Positions 7,877 to 16,236 of a stretch of 42,096 nucleotides of DNA are shown in pieces (the stretch's first letter is position 1; each line of letters starts with the position of its first letter). A program made the position numbers and the translations under genes. Source of the DNA: Sulfurospirillum sp. UBA12182 (lineage in GTDB: Bacteria; Campylobacterota; Campylobacteria; Campylobacterales; Sulfurospirillaceae); the NCBI GenBank assembly GCA_002742765.1, contig DLUF01000093.1:1-42096 (forward strand), given 5' to 3'. Under the pieces are notes generated by a model, which was not told the origin of the DNA, did not search any database, and was given only the letters and a program-made list of their open reading frames with translations.

Positions 7877-10117
7877 TTACTCATTATTCAAAAAAACTTT
7901 TTTGTCTGAGTTTAATGCTAGATAATTCGTCAACTGTCCCAAAGCTATACCACCATCGTTGATTGGTGTTTTATTTTGAAAATAAAGCTTGGGAATACTT
8001 AAAATAAGTTTTTCTAAAAGAGTTCTGTTTTGAAAAACTCCTCCACTAACAAGAACTTTTAATCTATACATAGTAGAGACTTCTTCAATGATTTTTACAA
8101 GAGTATTTATAAATTTACTTGCTATAACTCTTGGTTCTTTATCTTCAATCATATCTTTTATTGTATGTTTATATCGTATCAAATCTTCTTTTATGAAGAA
8201 ATTATAAGTTTCTTTAATATTTTTATCATACAAATTTTCCAACAACAATCCACTTTCGCCATCATATGTAACTTTATCACAAATACCACAAATCACAGCA
8301 ACAGCATCAAATAACCTTCCAACTGCTGAGCACTTTGGAGAATTGATCTGTTTTGTATGAATCTGCTTTAAGAGATTTAGCTCTGTATGCGTAAAAAGAG
8401 AAAATATAAAATCATGATTTGACGGCTCTTTTATATCTAAAATCATCGATAAAGGAATTCTTCTTATATCTTTGATACTTGCATCACCACCTAAAAGAGA
8501 AAATGGCTCAAAACTCAAAACTCTTTTATATGTCGTTTTGTTGGCTACAAAAAATTCTCCACCCCAAATACTCCCATCATCACCATAACCAGTGCCATCC
8601 CAAGCGATACCTAAAACGTCTTCATCTAGTTTATGCTCAAACATCGTAGCAGCTATGTGAGCAAAATGATGTTGGACTTGAAAAAATGGTTTTCCTTGTT
8701 TTTTTGCCCAATGTGTTGTCTCATATAAAGGATGTTTATCTCCAACTATAACATCTGGCTCAAAATCATAAAATCTTTTAAAATTTTCAAGTGTTTTTTT
8801 GAAAAAATCAACAGTAGAAATGTTGTCTAAATCTCCTATATAAGGGCTTAGAATAATTTGATTGTTTATATAAAGGGCTATTGCATTTTTTTGATGAGCA
8901 CCTATGGCTAGAATTTTTTGGTTTGTTGCTGTTTCATAACGATAACTTATAGGTGTAACACCTCTAGAAGCTCTCATAATGAGTTCTTTTCCCCCTAGTA
9001 CCTGCATAACACTGTCATCACTTGCATTAAGTATTTGACGGTTGTAATCAAGATAAAATTCTACGATATGACCTAATTTATCCTTCAAATCTTTTTCATT
9101 GGTGATAATAGGCTCTCCAGAATGATTTGCACTAGTAGCAATAATAGGCATTTGTAATTTTTCAAGTAAAAGTACATGTAAAGGTGTATAAGCTAAAAAA
9201 ACTCCCAACCTATCGATATTTGGTGCTATTAGTAATGATAAATTAAATTGTTTATTATCCTTTTTTACTAAAACGATAGGTCTTTGATTTGAGCAGATTT
9301 TCTCCCTCTCTTCTACGCTTAATTGACAAATTTCTTCAATAGCTTGTATATCTTTAAACATTATAGCAAAAGGTTTTGTTGGTCTTTTTTTCTTTTCTCG
9401 TAAAGTACTAATAGTCTTTTCATTTTTTGCATCACAAATAAGATGAAAACCTCCCATTCCTTTAAGGCATACTATGTGTCCTTGTTTGATTAAAGTTGCC
9501 AACAAATCTATGGCTTCATTGTTCGTAGCTAAAACTTCTCCATTCATTTTTTTTAAAAAAAGTTGTGGTCCGCATTTAGGGCAGCTAATTGGTTGAGCAT
9601 GATATCTTCTATCGTCTGGATTTTCATACTCAGCCAAACACTCTTCACACATGTTAAATTCATTCATAGAAGTATTTGGTCTATCATAAGGAACTGTATT
9701 GACGATAGAATACCTAGGTCCACAGTTGGTACAATTTGTAAAAAAATATTGATATCTTCTATTGTTTTTATCAAACATTTCTTTGTAACACTCTGGACAC
9801 ATAGCAAAATCTGGAGAAATTAAAGAGTATTTTGTATCTTTATGTTCGCTCTTTATAATCTTAAAGTCTTGAAAGTTTTCAAGGGCTTTATCTTTTTTGT
9901 TTAAAAAATCTATCCTAGCTAAAGGAGGAAGTTTAAGTTTTAAATCATTCTCAAATGCTTTGATATGCTCCTTTGTCCCTTCAATTGAGATTTCTACCCC
10001 AGTAGAATTGTTTAAAACAAAACCTTTTAAGTTATGTTTTTTTGCTATTTGATAGATAAAGGGTCGGAATCCGACCCCTTGAACAATGCCTTCAATCTGA
10101 TAATTTCGATGAAGCAT
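7877..10117 (-). CDS. hypF: HypF, carbamoyltransferase of hydrogenase maturation
   Basis: HypF makes a carbamoyl group from carbamoyl phosphate and ATP and transfers it to the HypE C-terminal cysteine. An acylphosphatase domain at residues 1-90 has GIVQGVGFRPF. Zinc-finger cysteine pairs lie in about 105-190 (CPEC, CTNC, CEEC, CPKC). A YrdC-like domain covers about 200-380, and a Kae1-like domain about 400-735 has HHFAH and the nucleotide segment WDGTGYGDDGS. The length of 746 is normal. Its ATG shares one base with the hydE stop (TAATG). It is therefore probably co-transcribed with hydABCDE rather than with the other hyp genes. Confidence 0.97.
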   Translation of the reverse strand: MLHRNYQIEGIVQGVGFRPFIYQIAKKHNLKGFVLNNSTGVEISIEGTKEHIKAFENDLKLKLPPLARIDFLNKKDKALENFQDFKIIKSEHKDTKYSLISPDFAMCPECYKEMFDKNNRRYQYFFTNCTNCGPRYSIVNTVPYDRPNTSMNEFNMCEECLAEYENPDDRRYHAQPISCPKCGPQLFLKKMNGEVLATNNEAIDLLATLIKQGHIVCLKGMGGFHLICDAKNEKTISTLREKKKRPTKPFAIMFKDIQAIEEICQLSVEEREKICSNQRPIVLVKKDNKQFNLSLLIAPNIDRLGVFLAYTPLHVLLLEKLQMPIIATSANHSGEPIITNEKDLKDKLGHIVEFYLDYNRQILNASDDSVMQVLGGKELIMRASRGVTPISYRYETATNQKILAIGAHQKNAIALYINNQIILSPYIGDLDNISTVDFFKKTLENFKRFYDFEPDVIVGDKHPLYETTHWAKKQGKPFFQVQHHFAHIAATMFEHKLDEDVLGIAWDGTGYGDDGSIWGGEFFVANKTTYKRVLSFEPFSLLGGDASIKDIRRIPLSMILDIKEPSNHDFIFSLFTHTELNLLKQIHTKQINSPKCSAVGRLFDAVAVICGICDKVTYDGESGLLLENLYDKNIKETYNFFIKEDLIRYKHTIKDMIEDKEPRVIASKFINTLVKIIEEVSTMYRLKVLVSGGVFQNRTLLEKLILSIPKLYFQNKTPINDGGIALGQLTNYLALNSDKKVFLNNE

Positions 10118-11793
10118 TAATTGTCTATTGGTAGCTCTCGATTAAAAGAGAGTTTACTAGAGGCTAAAATATTGCGACTTGACAATTCACTTAACCTCCT
10201 AATCCCAAAAAGCGACCCACAAAGAATGATTCTTTGAGATGATAAGTTTTCTTTATAAAAATCAGCACTATCACTTAAAAAGTAAGATAAAGATTCTAAA
10301 AAACCAAAACTAAGAGTGTTATCATCGGTTCCAGCTAGTTTAAAACTCATAGCACTTCTTATCATCTTAATAAAATTAAAATTCGATACTAAAGCTTCAG
10401 AATCAAAAAGTGGATAATCCACTCTTGGACCTTTTTGTCCGCCATAATCTTCAGCATTTTCAATTAATTTTTCAGCAGCATTTTCATATGTTTGTGAAAA
10501 TCCTAATAAGACTGAACAAATACCCCACATCGTATAGATACTATTTGGAGCATCTTGTGGAATTTTTATTTTTAAAGCATTATCCACAAGTTCTGGAAAC
10601 TTTTGAGTATAGTTTTCAAGGAGTTTTTCTCCTGTGCTTGATTCTTTAATTTTTTCAAAGATTTTTTCAAAATCTTTTTCAACTGGGAAACTAACTAGAT
10701 CAAGCATTCCTGTTTGCTTAGAAAGATGCATAAATTTATCTTCATGCGTCTTGCTCAAATAAAAACAACTTGACTGCTCAGCGAATAGGTCTCTTTCTTG
10801 TATAACAGAGGTAAACTGAGCATGTGCTGGATTTTCAAACTTTTTCAAGTTCTCTTTAACTAGTGGAGCGCTATATCCATCACCACTTACGATAAGAATT
10901 TCTCCATTTTCAAGTACACACACTTCTATTTGTGGTGTTTGTGATAAAGTAGCATCGGTTTTTAAAACAAAATCAAAATCTTCATTTTGTTCTATTCTCG
11001 ATAAAAACTCTATACCTTCTTTAAAACAAAAATCACAAATGAATTTTATAAGCAAATCATCTGCAAGCTTAAGTTTTACTCTACTTTGCGACAAAATTCC
11101 TTTTGTCGCATAAAGTGAATTAACTTTAAGTCTGATAGCTGGTTTTTCTAAAGAAGCAATTGCTTTTATCTCGTTTTCTTTGATAACAACCATTTTTTCT
11201 ACTACTGATAAATCAGTAGCAATTACTATCGAGTCTTTTGTAGCTTTATTTTGACTTGCAACTTGAGAGTAAATATAAGAACCACTTGAAGAGTGAATTA
11301 AAACTTTTTTACCTTCTTTTAAAAGCTTTGCTACACCTTCATATAGTTCTTGAAACTTATCATTTGCAAGAAGCAAGGTATTTTCAAGATTATCACAAAG
11401 CTCTATTTTTGAACCATTTGAAAAAGGAACATTACCTATTTCATTAGCAACAAAAGGTGTCATAAAAAATTGACTTTTTTCATCTGTCACTAAAGCTAAT
11501 GTTTTTGGTGTAAAAGGTAAGGTAAGTTTACAATCTTCTAAAACAGTATTTTCCTCTTTTTTTTCAACAACGCTTACACTTGATGATTTAAAAAAAATGG
11601 AAAGTGGTAATCTATTTGATAAAAAATCAGAAAAAGCTCCCAACTGTTCCTCATTTGCGTTTACAAACAGTGAAACAATGGAAGAATTTTTTGTAATTGA
11701 GTAATCTATTTCAAAGTCTTCACAAATGGATTTTAATAAGTTTTCTAAAACTCCATTTTGTGAAACATAATGAAATTCAAAGGATAAGATCAT
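10117..11793 (-). CDS. hydE: HydE, accessory protein of the Wolinella/Helicobacter-type hydrogenase
   Basis: The fifth gene of a hydABCDE operon corresponds to HydE of Wolinella and Helicobacter, where it is needed for full hydrogenase activity by a mechanism not established. The 558-residue protein has no clear catalytic motif that I recognise and no signal peptide. The assignment rests mainly on position, length and general character. The ATG at 11793 is chosen because AGAAGAGA lies just upstream and it follows the hydD stop by one base; a longer start at 11820 would overlap hydD. The end is coupled to hypF by TAATG. Confidence 0.75.
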   Translation of the reverse strand: MILSFEFHYVSQNGVLENLLKSICEDFEIDYSITKNSSIVSLFVNANEEQLGAFSDFLSNRLPLSIFFKSSSVSVVEKKEENTVLEDCKLTLPFTPKTLALVTDEKSQFFMTPFVANEIGNVPFSNGSKIELCDNLENTLLLANDKFQELYEGVAKLLKEGKKVLIHSSSGSYIYSQVASQNKATKDSIVIATDLSVVEKMVVIKENEIKAIASLEKPAIRLKVNSLYATKGILSQSRVKLKLADDLLIKFICDFCFKEGIEFLSRIEQNEDFDFVLKTDATLSQTPQIEVCVLENGEILIVSGDGYSAPLVKENLKKFENPAHAQFTSVIQERDLFAEQSSCFYLSKTHEDKFMHLSKQTGMLDLVSFPVEKDFEKIFEKIKESSTGEKLLENYTQKFPELVDNALKIKIPQDAPNSIYTMWGICSVLLGFSQTYENAAEKLIENAEDYGGQKGPRVDYPLFDSEALVSNFNFIKMIRSAMSFKLAGTDDNTLSFGFLESLSYFLSDSADFYKENLSSQRIILCGSLFGIRRLSELSSRNILASSKLSFNRELPIDN

Positions 11794-11794
11794 T

Positions 11795-12334
11795 TTATCT
11801 CTCTTCTTTACATGAATCATTGGCTACTGTTTGGATATCAACTTCTTCTATTAGTTCATATTTAAAGCCAAGTTCATTCATATGATTTAAAAATGTTTTT
11901 TCCATAAGTTTACTACCTTCTATAACTGGTTGAGTCATTTCAAGCGTAGTAATCTCAATAACTTCAGGAACAATTCCTACTATTTTTGTTGGAGGTCTAT
12001 CACCTACCATATCCATCATAGATAAGGTATGTAGCATCTCAACTTCATGTACACTTCCTTGAAATTTTATACTATTTGGGATATTTTCAAAATCAAAAAA
12101 ATAGACATCACCTATCTTTCCACCATCAGTGTCAACAGTATCAAAAATGATACAATAATCATATGATGCAATAATAGGGATAAGTGCTTGAGCGAGTGTG
12201 CCACCATCTACAAAAGTGACAGAGTGTTCTTTTGAAGTAAACTTGTATTTTCTTTCCATTAAGCGGCATAGATGTACTCCGACACCTTCGTCGGAGAACA
12301 TCACATTGCCTATTCCTAAGACTAAAACCTTCAC
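11795..12334 (-). CDS. hydD: HydD, hydrogenase large-subunit maturation endopeptidase
   Basis: This is a HyaD/HybD-family protease that removes the C-terminal tail of the HydB precursor after nickel insertion. The N-terminus VLVLGIGNVMFSDEGVG is the family signature. The nickel-contacting residues of HybD (E16, D62, H93) correspond to E16, D64 and H94 here. It starts with GTG, four bases after the present stop of hydC. Its substrate is most likely HydB, which keeps a 21-residue tail; the second large subunit in this window has no tail and should not need it. Confidence 0.93.
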   Translation of the reverse strand: MKVLVLGIGNVMFSDEGVGVHLCRLMERKYKFTSKEHSVTFVDGGTLAQALIPIIASYDYCIIFDTVDTDGGKIGDVYFFDFENIPNSIKFQGSVHEVEMLHTLSMMDMVGDRPPTKIVGIVPEVIEITTLEMTQPVIEGSKLMEKTFLNHMNELGFKYELIEEVDIQTVANDSCKEER

Positions 12335-12337
12335 TTT

Positions 12338-13018
12338 TTAGTTCTTAGTGATCTTGTTTTTCAAACTTATAACCACTGATGATTGAATCAATTGATCCTT
12401 CTTTACCCATAATAGAGTTAAAGATAGCCATATATATATATGAACAGGAACAAAAATTAAGATTCCCCACATAGCGATATGATGTATTTCTCTTACATTC
12501 GCAAGACCACCCATCATAACTTCTAGTGGACGCATATAATCATACAGTGCACCTCCTAGACCTTCATGGTAAACATGTACATAAAGGACTAATCCAGTTA
12601 TACATACCACAAACACCATAGCATACAAACCAATATACGCTACGAATTGTAATGGATTATAAACACCTCTTAAATGAGGATGTTCACCCATAAACAAGTA
12701 GTATTTGATTTGTGCAAACCAAGTTTTTGGACTTAAAAAATCAACTATTGCAATTCTTTCTCTCATACTTTGTTTATCTACTAAGAAAAGATAAGTTTTG
12801 TAAATAGTTACGGCGATTAATAAAAATCCAGCAATTTGGTGCCACATTCTAAATTTTGCATTCAAAAACAATATTGGCTCGTCAGATGCTTCTGGTGCAA
12901 TAAATACATATGCTAGATAAAAACCTGTCACTGTAAGCACTGCAATAGCAATAGCTCTTAACCAGTGAGTCCAGCGTAAACCAGCAGAAAATTCGAATTC
13001 AATCTTTCTTCTTGGCAT
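12338..13018 (-). CDS. hydC: HydC, di-haem cytochrome b anchor of hydrogenase, 3' end out of frame
   Basis: HydC anchors HydAB in the membrane and passes electrons to menaquinone. The four haem ligands known in Wolinella HydC (His25, 67, 186, 200) fall at H18, H60, H179 and H193, a constant offset of seven. Four membrane helices are visible (about 18-38, 58-80, 122-148, 178-200). After Y195 the encoded tail is abnormal (I-W-L-S-L). Removing one AT unit from the (AT)6 tract at 12430-12441 instead restores M-A-I-F-N-S-I-M-G-K-E-G and a family-like end, stopping at 12345-12347. The restored protein would be 223 residues. The present form may be a switched-off phase variant, a mutation, or a sequence error. 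Confidence 0.92.
   Translation of the reverse strand: MPRRKIEFEFSAGLRWTHWLRAIAIAVLTVTGFYLAYVFIAPEASDEPILFLNAKFRMWHQIAGFLLIAVTIYKTYLFLVDKQSMRERIAIVDFLSPKTWFAQIKYYLFMGEHPHLRGVYNPLQFVAYIGLYAMVFVVCITGLVLYVHVYHEGLGGALYDYMRPLEVMMGGLANVREIHHIAMWGILIFVPVHIYIWLSLTLLWVKKDQLIQSSVVISLKNKITKN
12430..12441. repeat. (AT)6 dinucleotide tract inside hydC
   Basis: Six AT units lie in the coding part of hydC just after the fourth haem ligand codon. With five units the downstream frame gives a normal HydC C-terminus; with six it does not. Such tracts change length by slipped-strand mispairing. Confidence 0.9.
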
Positions 13019-13042
13019 TATTGACTCCCTTCTAGTCTATAT

Positions 13043-14791
13043 TTAGCAAGATGCACCGTTTGGATCAACTTTATAACTACTTAATTCATTACCTTTTGTA
13101 TCCATTACATGTACTGCACAAGCAAGGCATGGGTCAAATGAGTGAATAACTCTTACAATCTCAAGTGGTTGAGATAAATCAGCGATTGGTAAACCAATCA
13201 AAGACTCTTCGTAAGGTCCTCTTACCCCATTTGCATCTTTTGGACTTGCATTCCAAGTAGTTGGAACAACAGCTTGATAGTTCTCTATAACACCGTTTTT
13301 GATAACAACCCAGTGACTAAGAACACCTCTTGGAACATTACCTATATAACGTCCTTTGTAAACTTTATTTTTATCAATTTTATAACTTGTGTATGTTGAA
13401 TCATCAACTTTAAGATTTTGAACTAAGTTATTAAATGCTTCCAAAGCATTATCAGCAATAATCTTAGTTTCTAACATACGGCAAGCTGTTCTACCTAAAG
13501 TTGAAGCAACTGCTGTGATAGGTAGACCTGTTTTTGCTAAAAATTCATTAACAACTTTTTGTACTTTTTGATTTCCTTTAGCATAGTTAACAACGATATT
13601 GGCAAGTGGTCCAACTTGTAAAGGTTTTCCATCATAACGAGGAGACTTAACCCAAGAGTATTTTCCATCTTCATGGATAACTTTTGTTGGAGCCATTTCA
13701 CCTTTACCGTTAACTGTTTGCTCTTCTTTGAAACCAGTATACTTAGGATTTGTTTTTCCATCATATGGATGAAGTGCTTCATCATCTTGATACCAAGAGT
13801 GAGTTGCTTCTTCTGTAATTTTTGATTCATCTAAATCGTGAACTTTATAAGGTTTACCTGTCACGAGATTGATTACATCTTCTGCAAACATAACACCACT
13901 ATCGAACAAGAAACTGTCATTTCCTACTTCAAATTCTTTGTATGTCCAAAGGTTAGCAGTTCCTAAACCAGCATTAACACTAGGCTCACCTGCGTAAGCA
14001 AGTCCTGCCATAACAACGTCAGCATAGTAAGCACGGTTAACGAAATCTGCCATTTCTTGGAATTTTGTCAAATACTCACCAAGACGTGCAGGAGATTGTA
14101 AATCCATGATACAAGTCACACCACCAACAGTTAAGCTTTGTGGATGTGGTTGTTTTGAACCAAAAATTGCCATCATCTGAGCAGCAGTTCTTTGCATCTC
14201 AAGAGCTTTAAGATAGTGAGATACTGCGATGAGATTTTGTTCTGGAGTTAGTTTGTAAGTTGGATGTCCCCAGTAAGCATTAGCAAATGGTCCAAGGTGT
14301 CCTTTTTTAACAAACTCAGCAACTCTTCTTTGAACATTTTTTAATTCATCTTCACCTGTTGCAATCGGGTTATCAGTATATTTAAATGCTTCTTTACTAG
14401 CTTTTGCTGGATCTGCACTAAGTGCTGATACAACATCTACCCAGTCAAGACCATGTAAATGATAAAAATGTACAGGGTGATCATGTAAGAACAACGCTGC
14501 ATTCATCAAAGTTCTTGTTAATCTTGCATTAAGCGGTGGTTTAATGCCTAATGCATTTTCAACAGCTTGGATACCTGCTTTGTAGTGTGAATATGTACAA
14601 ACACCACAAATTCTTTGTGTAAAGAAGCCAGCATCTCTTGGATCTCTTCCTTTAAGGATTGTTTCAATACCTCTCCAAAGAGTTGAAGATGAATAAGCTT
14701 CTGTAACTTTGTTGTTGTCATCAACGATAACTTCAACTCTTAAGTGTCCTTCAATTCTAGTGATAGGATCGACTACTATTCTTTTACTCAT
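13043..14791 (-). CDS. hydB: HydB, [NiFe] uptake hydrogenase large subunit
   Basis: This is the catalytic subunit of the periplasmic, membrane-bound group 1 hydrogenase. The four Ni-Fe cysteines are visible: RICGVC with C62 and C65, and DPCLAC with C555 and C558, followed by A-V-H561. The 21 residues after H561 form the tail that HydD should remove. Length (582) is typical. The gene follows hydA by 17 bases, with an AGGAAGGA ribosome site before the ATG. It has no signal peptide and would be exported with HydA by the Tat system. Confidence 0.97.
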   Translation of the reverse strand: MSKRIVVDPITRIEGHLRVEVIVDDNNKVTEAYSSSTLWRGIETILKGRDPRDAGFFTQRICGVCTYSHYKAGIQAVENALGIKPPLNARLTRTLMNAALFLHDHPVHFYHLHGLDWVDVVSALSADPAKASKEAFKYTDNPIATGEDELKNVQRRVAEFVKKGHLGPFANAYWGHPTYKLTPEQNLIAVSHYLKALEMQRTAAQMMAIFGSKQPHPQSLTVGGVTCIMDLQSPARLGEYLTKFQEMADFVNRAYYADVVMAGLAYAGEPSVNAGLGTANLWTYKEFEVGNDSFLFDSGVMFAEDVINLVTGKPYKVHDLDESKITEEATHSWYQDDEALHPYDGKTNPKYTGFKEEQTVNGKGEMAPTKVIHEDGKYSWVKSPRYDGKPLQVGPLANIVVNYAKGNQKVQKVVNEFLAKTGLPITAVASTLGRTACRMLETKIIADNALEAFNNLVQNLKVDDSTYTSYKIDKNKVYKGRYIGNVPRGVLSHWVVIKNGVIENYQAVVPTTWNASPKDANGVRGPYEESLIGLPIADLSQPLEIVRVIHSFDPCLACAVHVMDTKGNELSSYKVDPNGASC

Positions 14792-14808
14792 TAACTTATC
14801 CTTCCTAC

Positions 14809-15969
14809 TTATTCTTCACTCTTAGAACCACTGCCCTTAACAGCAGCGATTGCTGCATGAGCCGCGATACCTACTGCAGTAGCAGTTAACAGTGCGATAC
14901 CAACTTTATCAGCTGTTTTATCCGCACCCTCTCCATAAACTGTTTGATACAATCTATCACCAAGAGGTTCTTCAAATGGTCCCATAGCATCCCAGAAATC
15001 TGGTTCACTACATCCGATACAACCGTGTCCTGCTTGTACAGGCCATGAAGTATGTTGATTAAATCTTTCTCTTGAACAGTTGTTGAAAGTATAAGGTCCT
15101 TTACAGCCTACTTTATATAGACAGTAACCTTTTTTTGCACCTTCATCACCAAATTCTTGTACAAATTCACCAGCATCAAAACGGCCACGTCTTTCACACA
15201 AATCGTGGATTCTGATACCATATGCCCATTTTGGACGATTAAATGCATCAAGAGCTGGAAGTGTACCAAATAAAATATAGTGTAAAACATTTCCTACTAT
15301 ATTTTTCTCACTTGGAGGACATCCTGGAACATTGATAACAGGTTTATCTGTAACTTTACTAAGTGGTTGTGCATTAGTTGGGTTTGGATATGCAGCTTGT
15401 ACACCACCAAAACTTGAACAAGAACCGATTGCAAAGATTGCAGCAGCATTTGCAGCAGCATGTTTAGCATGAGCTTGTCCTGTTTTTCCATGTGGTCCAA
15501 CTGTTAAGTAAAATTCACTACTTCCAGCAGGGATACCACCTTCTACCATTAAAATATATTTGCCCTTGTATTTCTCAATAGCATGTTCTAAGTTATGCTC
15601 TGCTTGCCATCCACAAGCTACCATAAGTGTTTCATGATACTCTAATGAGATGTGATCAAAAATTAACGAGTCAATAGTTGGAGCATCAGTTCTTAATAAG
15701 CTCTCACTACAACCAGTACACTCTGCCATATGTAGCCATACTACTGGCAATCTGTCAGTTAGCTCAGCTGCTTGTGCCATAAGTGGCGTAAACGTTGAAG
15801 GCAATGATAACATTGCAGTCATTCCAGCAGCCCATTTCATAAAATCACGACGACTAATGCCATGATCTTCTATCAGCTGAGTAATTGACTTGTTCTCCTT
15901 CAATTGGGGGAACTTCGCAAGACTTTCTAATCTCTCAGAAATCTTTTGGTACAGTTCAGCGTGTTCCAT
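14809..15969 (-). CDS. hydA: HydA, [NiFe] uptake hydrogenase small subunit with Tat signal
   Basis: The small subunit carries three Fe-S clusters from the active site to HydC. A long N-region leads to a twin-arginine motif SRRDFMK (R40, R41) and a hydrophobic stretch ending near AQA at residue 67. The proximal cluster starts with CTGC (C84, C87), then GSCSSFGG and PGCPPSE. Medial and distal cluster cysteines follow in the C-terminal half (GCIGC). A C-terminal membrane helix lies at about 352-372. A clear AGGAG site precedes the ATG. It is the first gene of hydABCDE-hypF. Confidence 0.97.
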   Translation of the reverse strand: MEHAELYQKISERLESLAKFPQLKENKSITQLIEDHGISRRDFMKWAAGMTAMLSLPSTFTPLMAQAAELTDRLPVVWLHMAECTGCSESLLRTDAPTIDSLIFDHISLEYHETLMVACGWQAEHNLEHAIEKYKGKYILMVEGGIPAGSSEFYLTVGPHGKTGQAHAKHAAANAAAIFAIGSCSSFGGVQAAYPNPTNAQPLSKVTDKPVINVPGCPPSEKNIVGNVLHYILFGTLPALDAFNRPKWAYGIRIHDLCERRGRFDAGEFVQEFGDEGAKKGYCLYKVGCKGPYTFNNCSRERFNQHTSWPVQAGHGCIGCSEPDFWDAMGPFEEPLGDRLYQTVYGEGADKTADKVGIALLTATAVGIAAHAAIAAVKGSGSKSEE

Positions 15970-16024
15970 CAGTTTCTCCTATGTGGTTTTTTATCTCTCA
16001 TCAAACATACAGACATAAATCAAC

Positions 16025-16067
16025 TGAATGATTATTCATTTATTATTTAAACAAAATTATAATTATA
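16025..16067 (-). promoter_or_regulatory. Putative hydA promoter with downstream palindrome
   Basis: Two overlapping-register TATAAT -10 candidates on the minus strand lie at 16056-16061 and 16062-16067, about 90 bases before the hydA ATG. A palindrome TGAATGATTATTCA (arms TGAAT/ATTCA) lies at 16025-16038, just after the predicted start of transcription, where a repressor would act. It resembles operators of several TetR-family proteins. A TetR gene lies 3 kb upstream. The link is inferred. Confidence 0.45.
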
Positions 16068-16175
16068 ATAAAGTCACTCTATACAGTTTTCAGTAAAAAT
16101 TAATTAAAATGAGAAAATAGGTAACATAATAATCGGATAAAAAGAGTTTTTTTTTAAATTAAAATTAAAATTATT

Positions 16176-16217
16176 AAATTTATCATTTAAGATTAGTTCT
16201 ATTTAAGTGATAAATTT
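16176..16217 (-). terminator. Large AT-rich stem-loop after the cytosolic hydrogenase operon
   Basis: AAATTTATCATTTAA (16176-16190) and TTAAGTGATAAATTT (16203-16217) pair over 15 positions with one mismatch around a 12-base loop. On the minus strand it follows the large-subunit stop by about 20 bases, and T-rich sequence comes after it. It may be a weak terminator separating this operon from hydA, or an operator. The rest of the 267-base gap (15970-16236) holds only the hydA promoter region. Confidence 0.5.
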
Positions 16218-16236
16218 ATATTTGATTTAGAATAGT

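Noticed and set aside
13537-13830. Same-strand alternate frame inside hydB
   Set aside because: Lysine- and methionine-rich shadow; the hydB frame is continuous and conserved.
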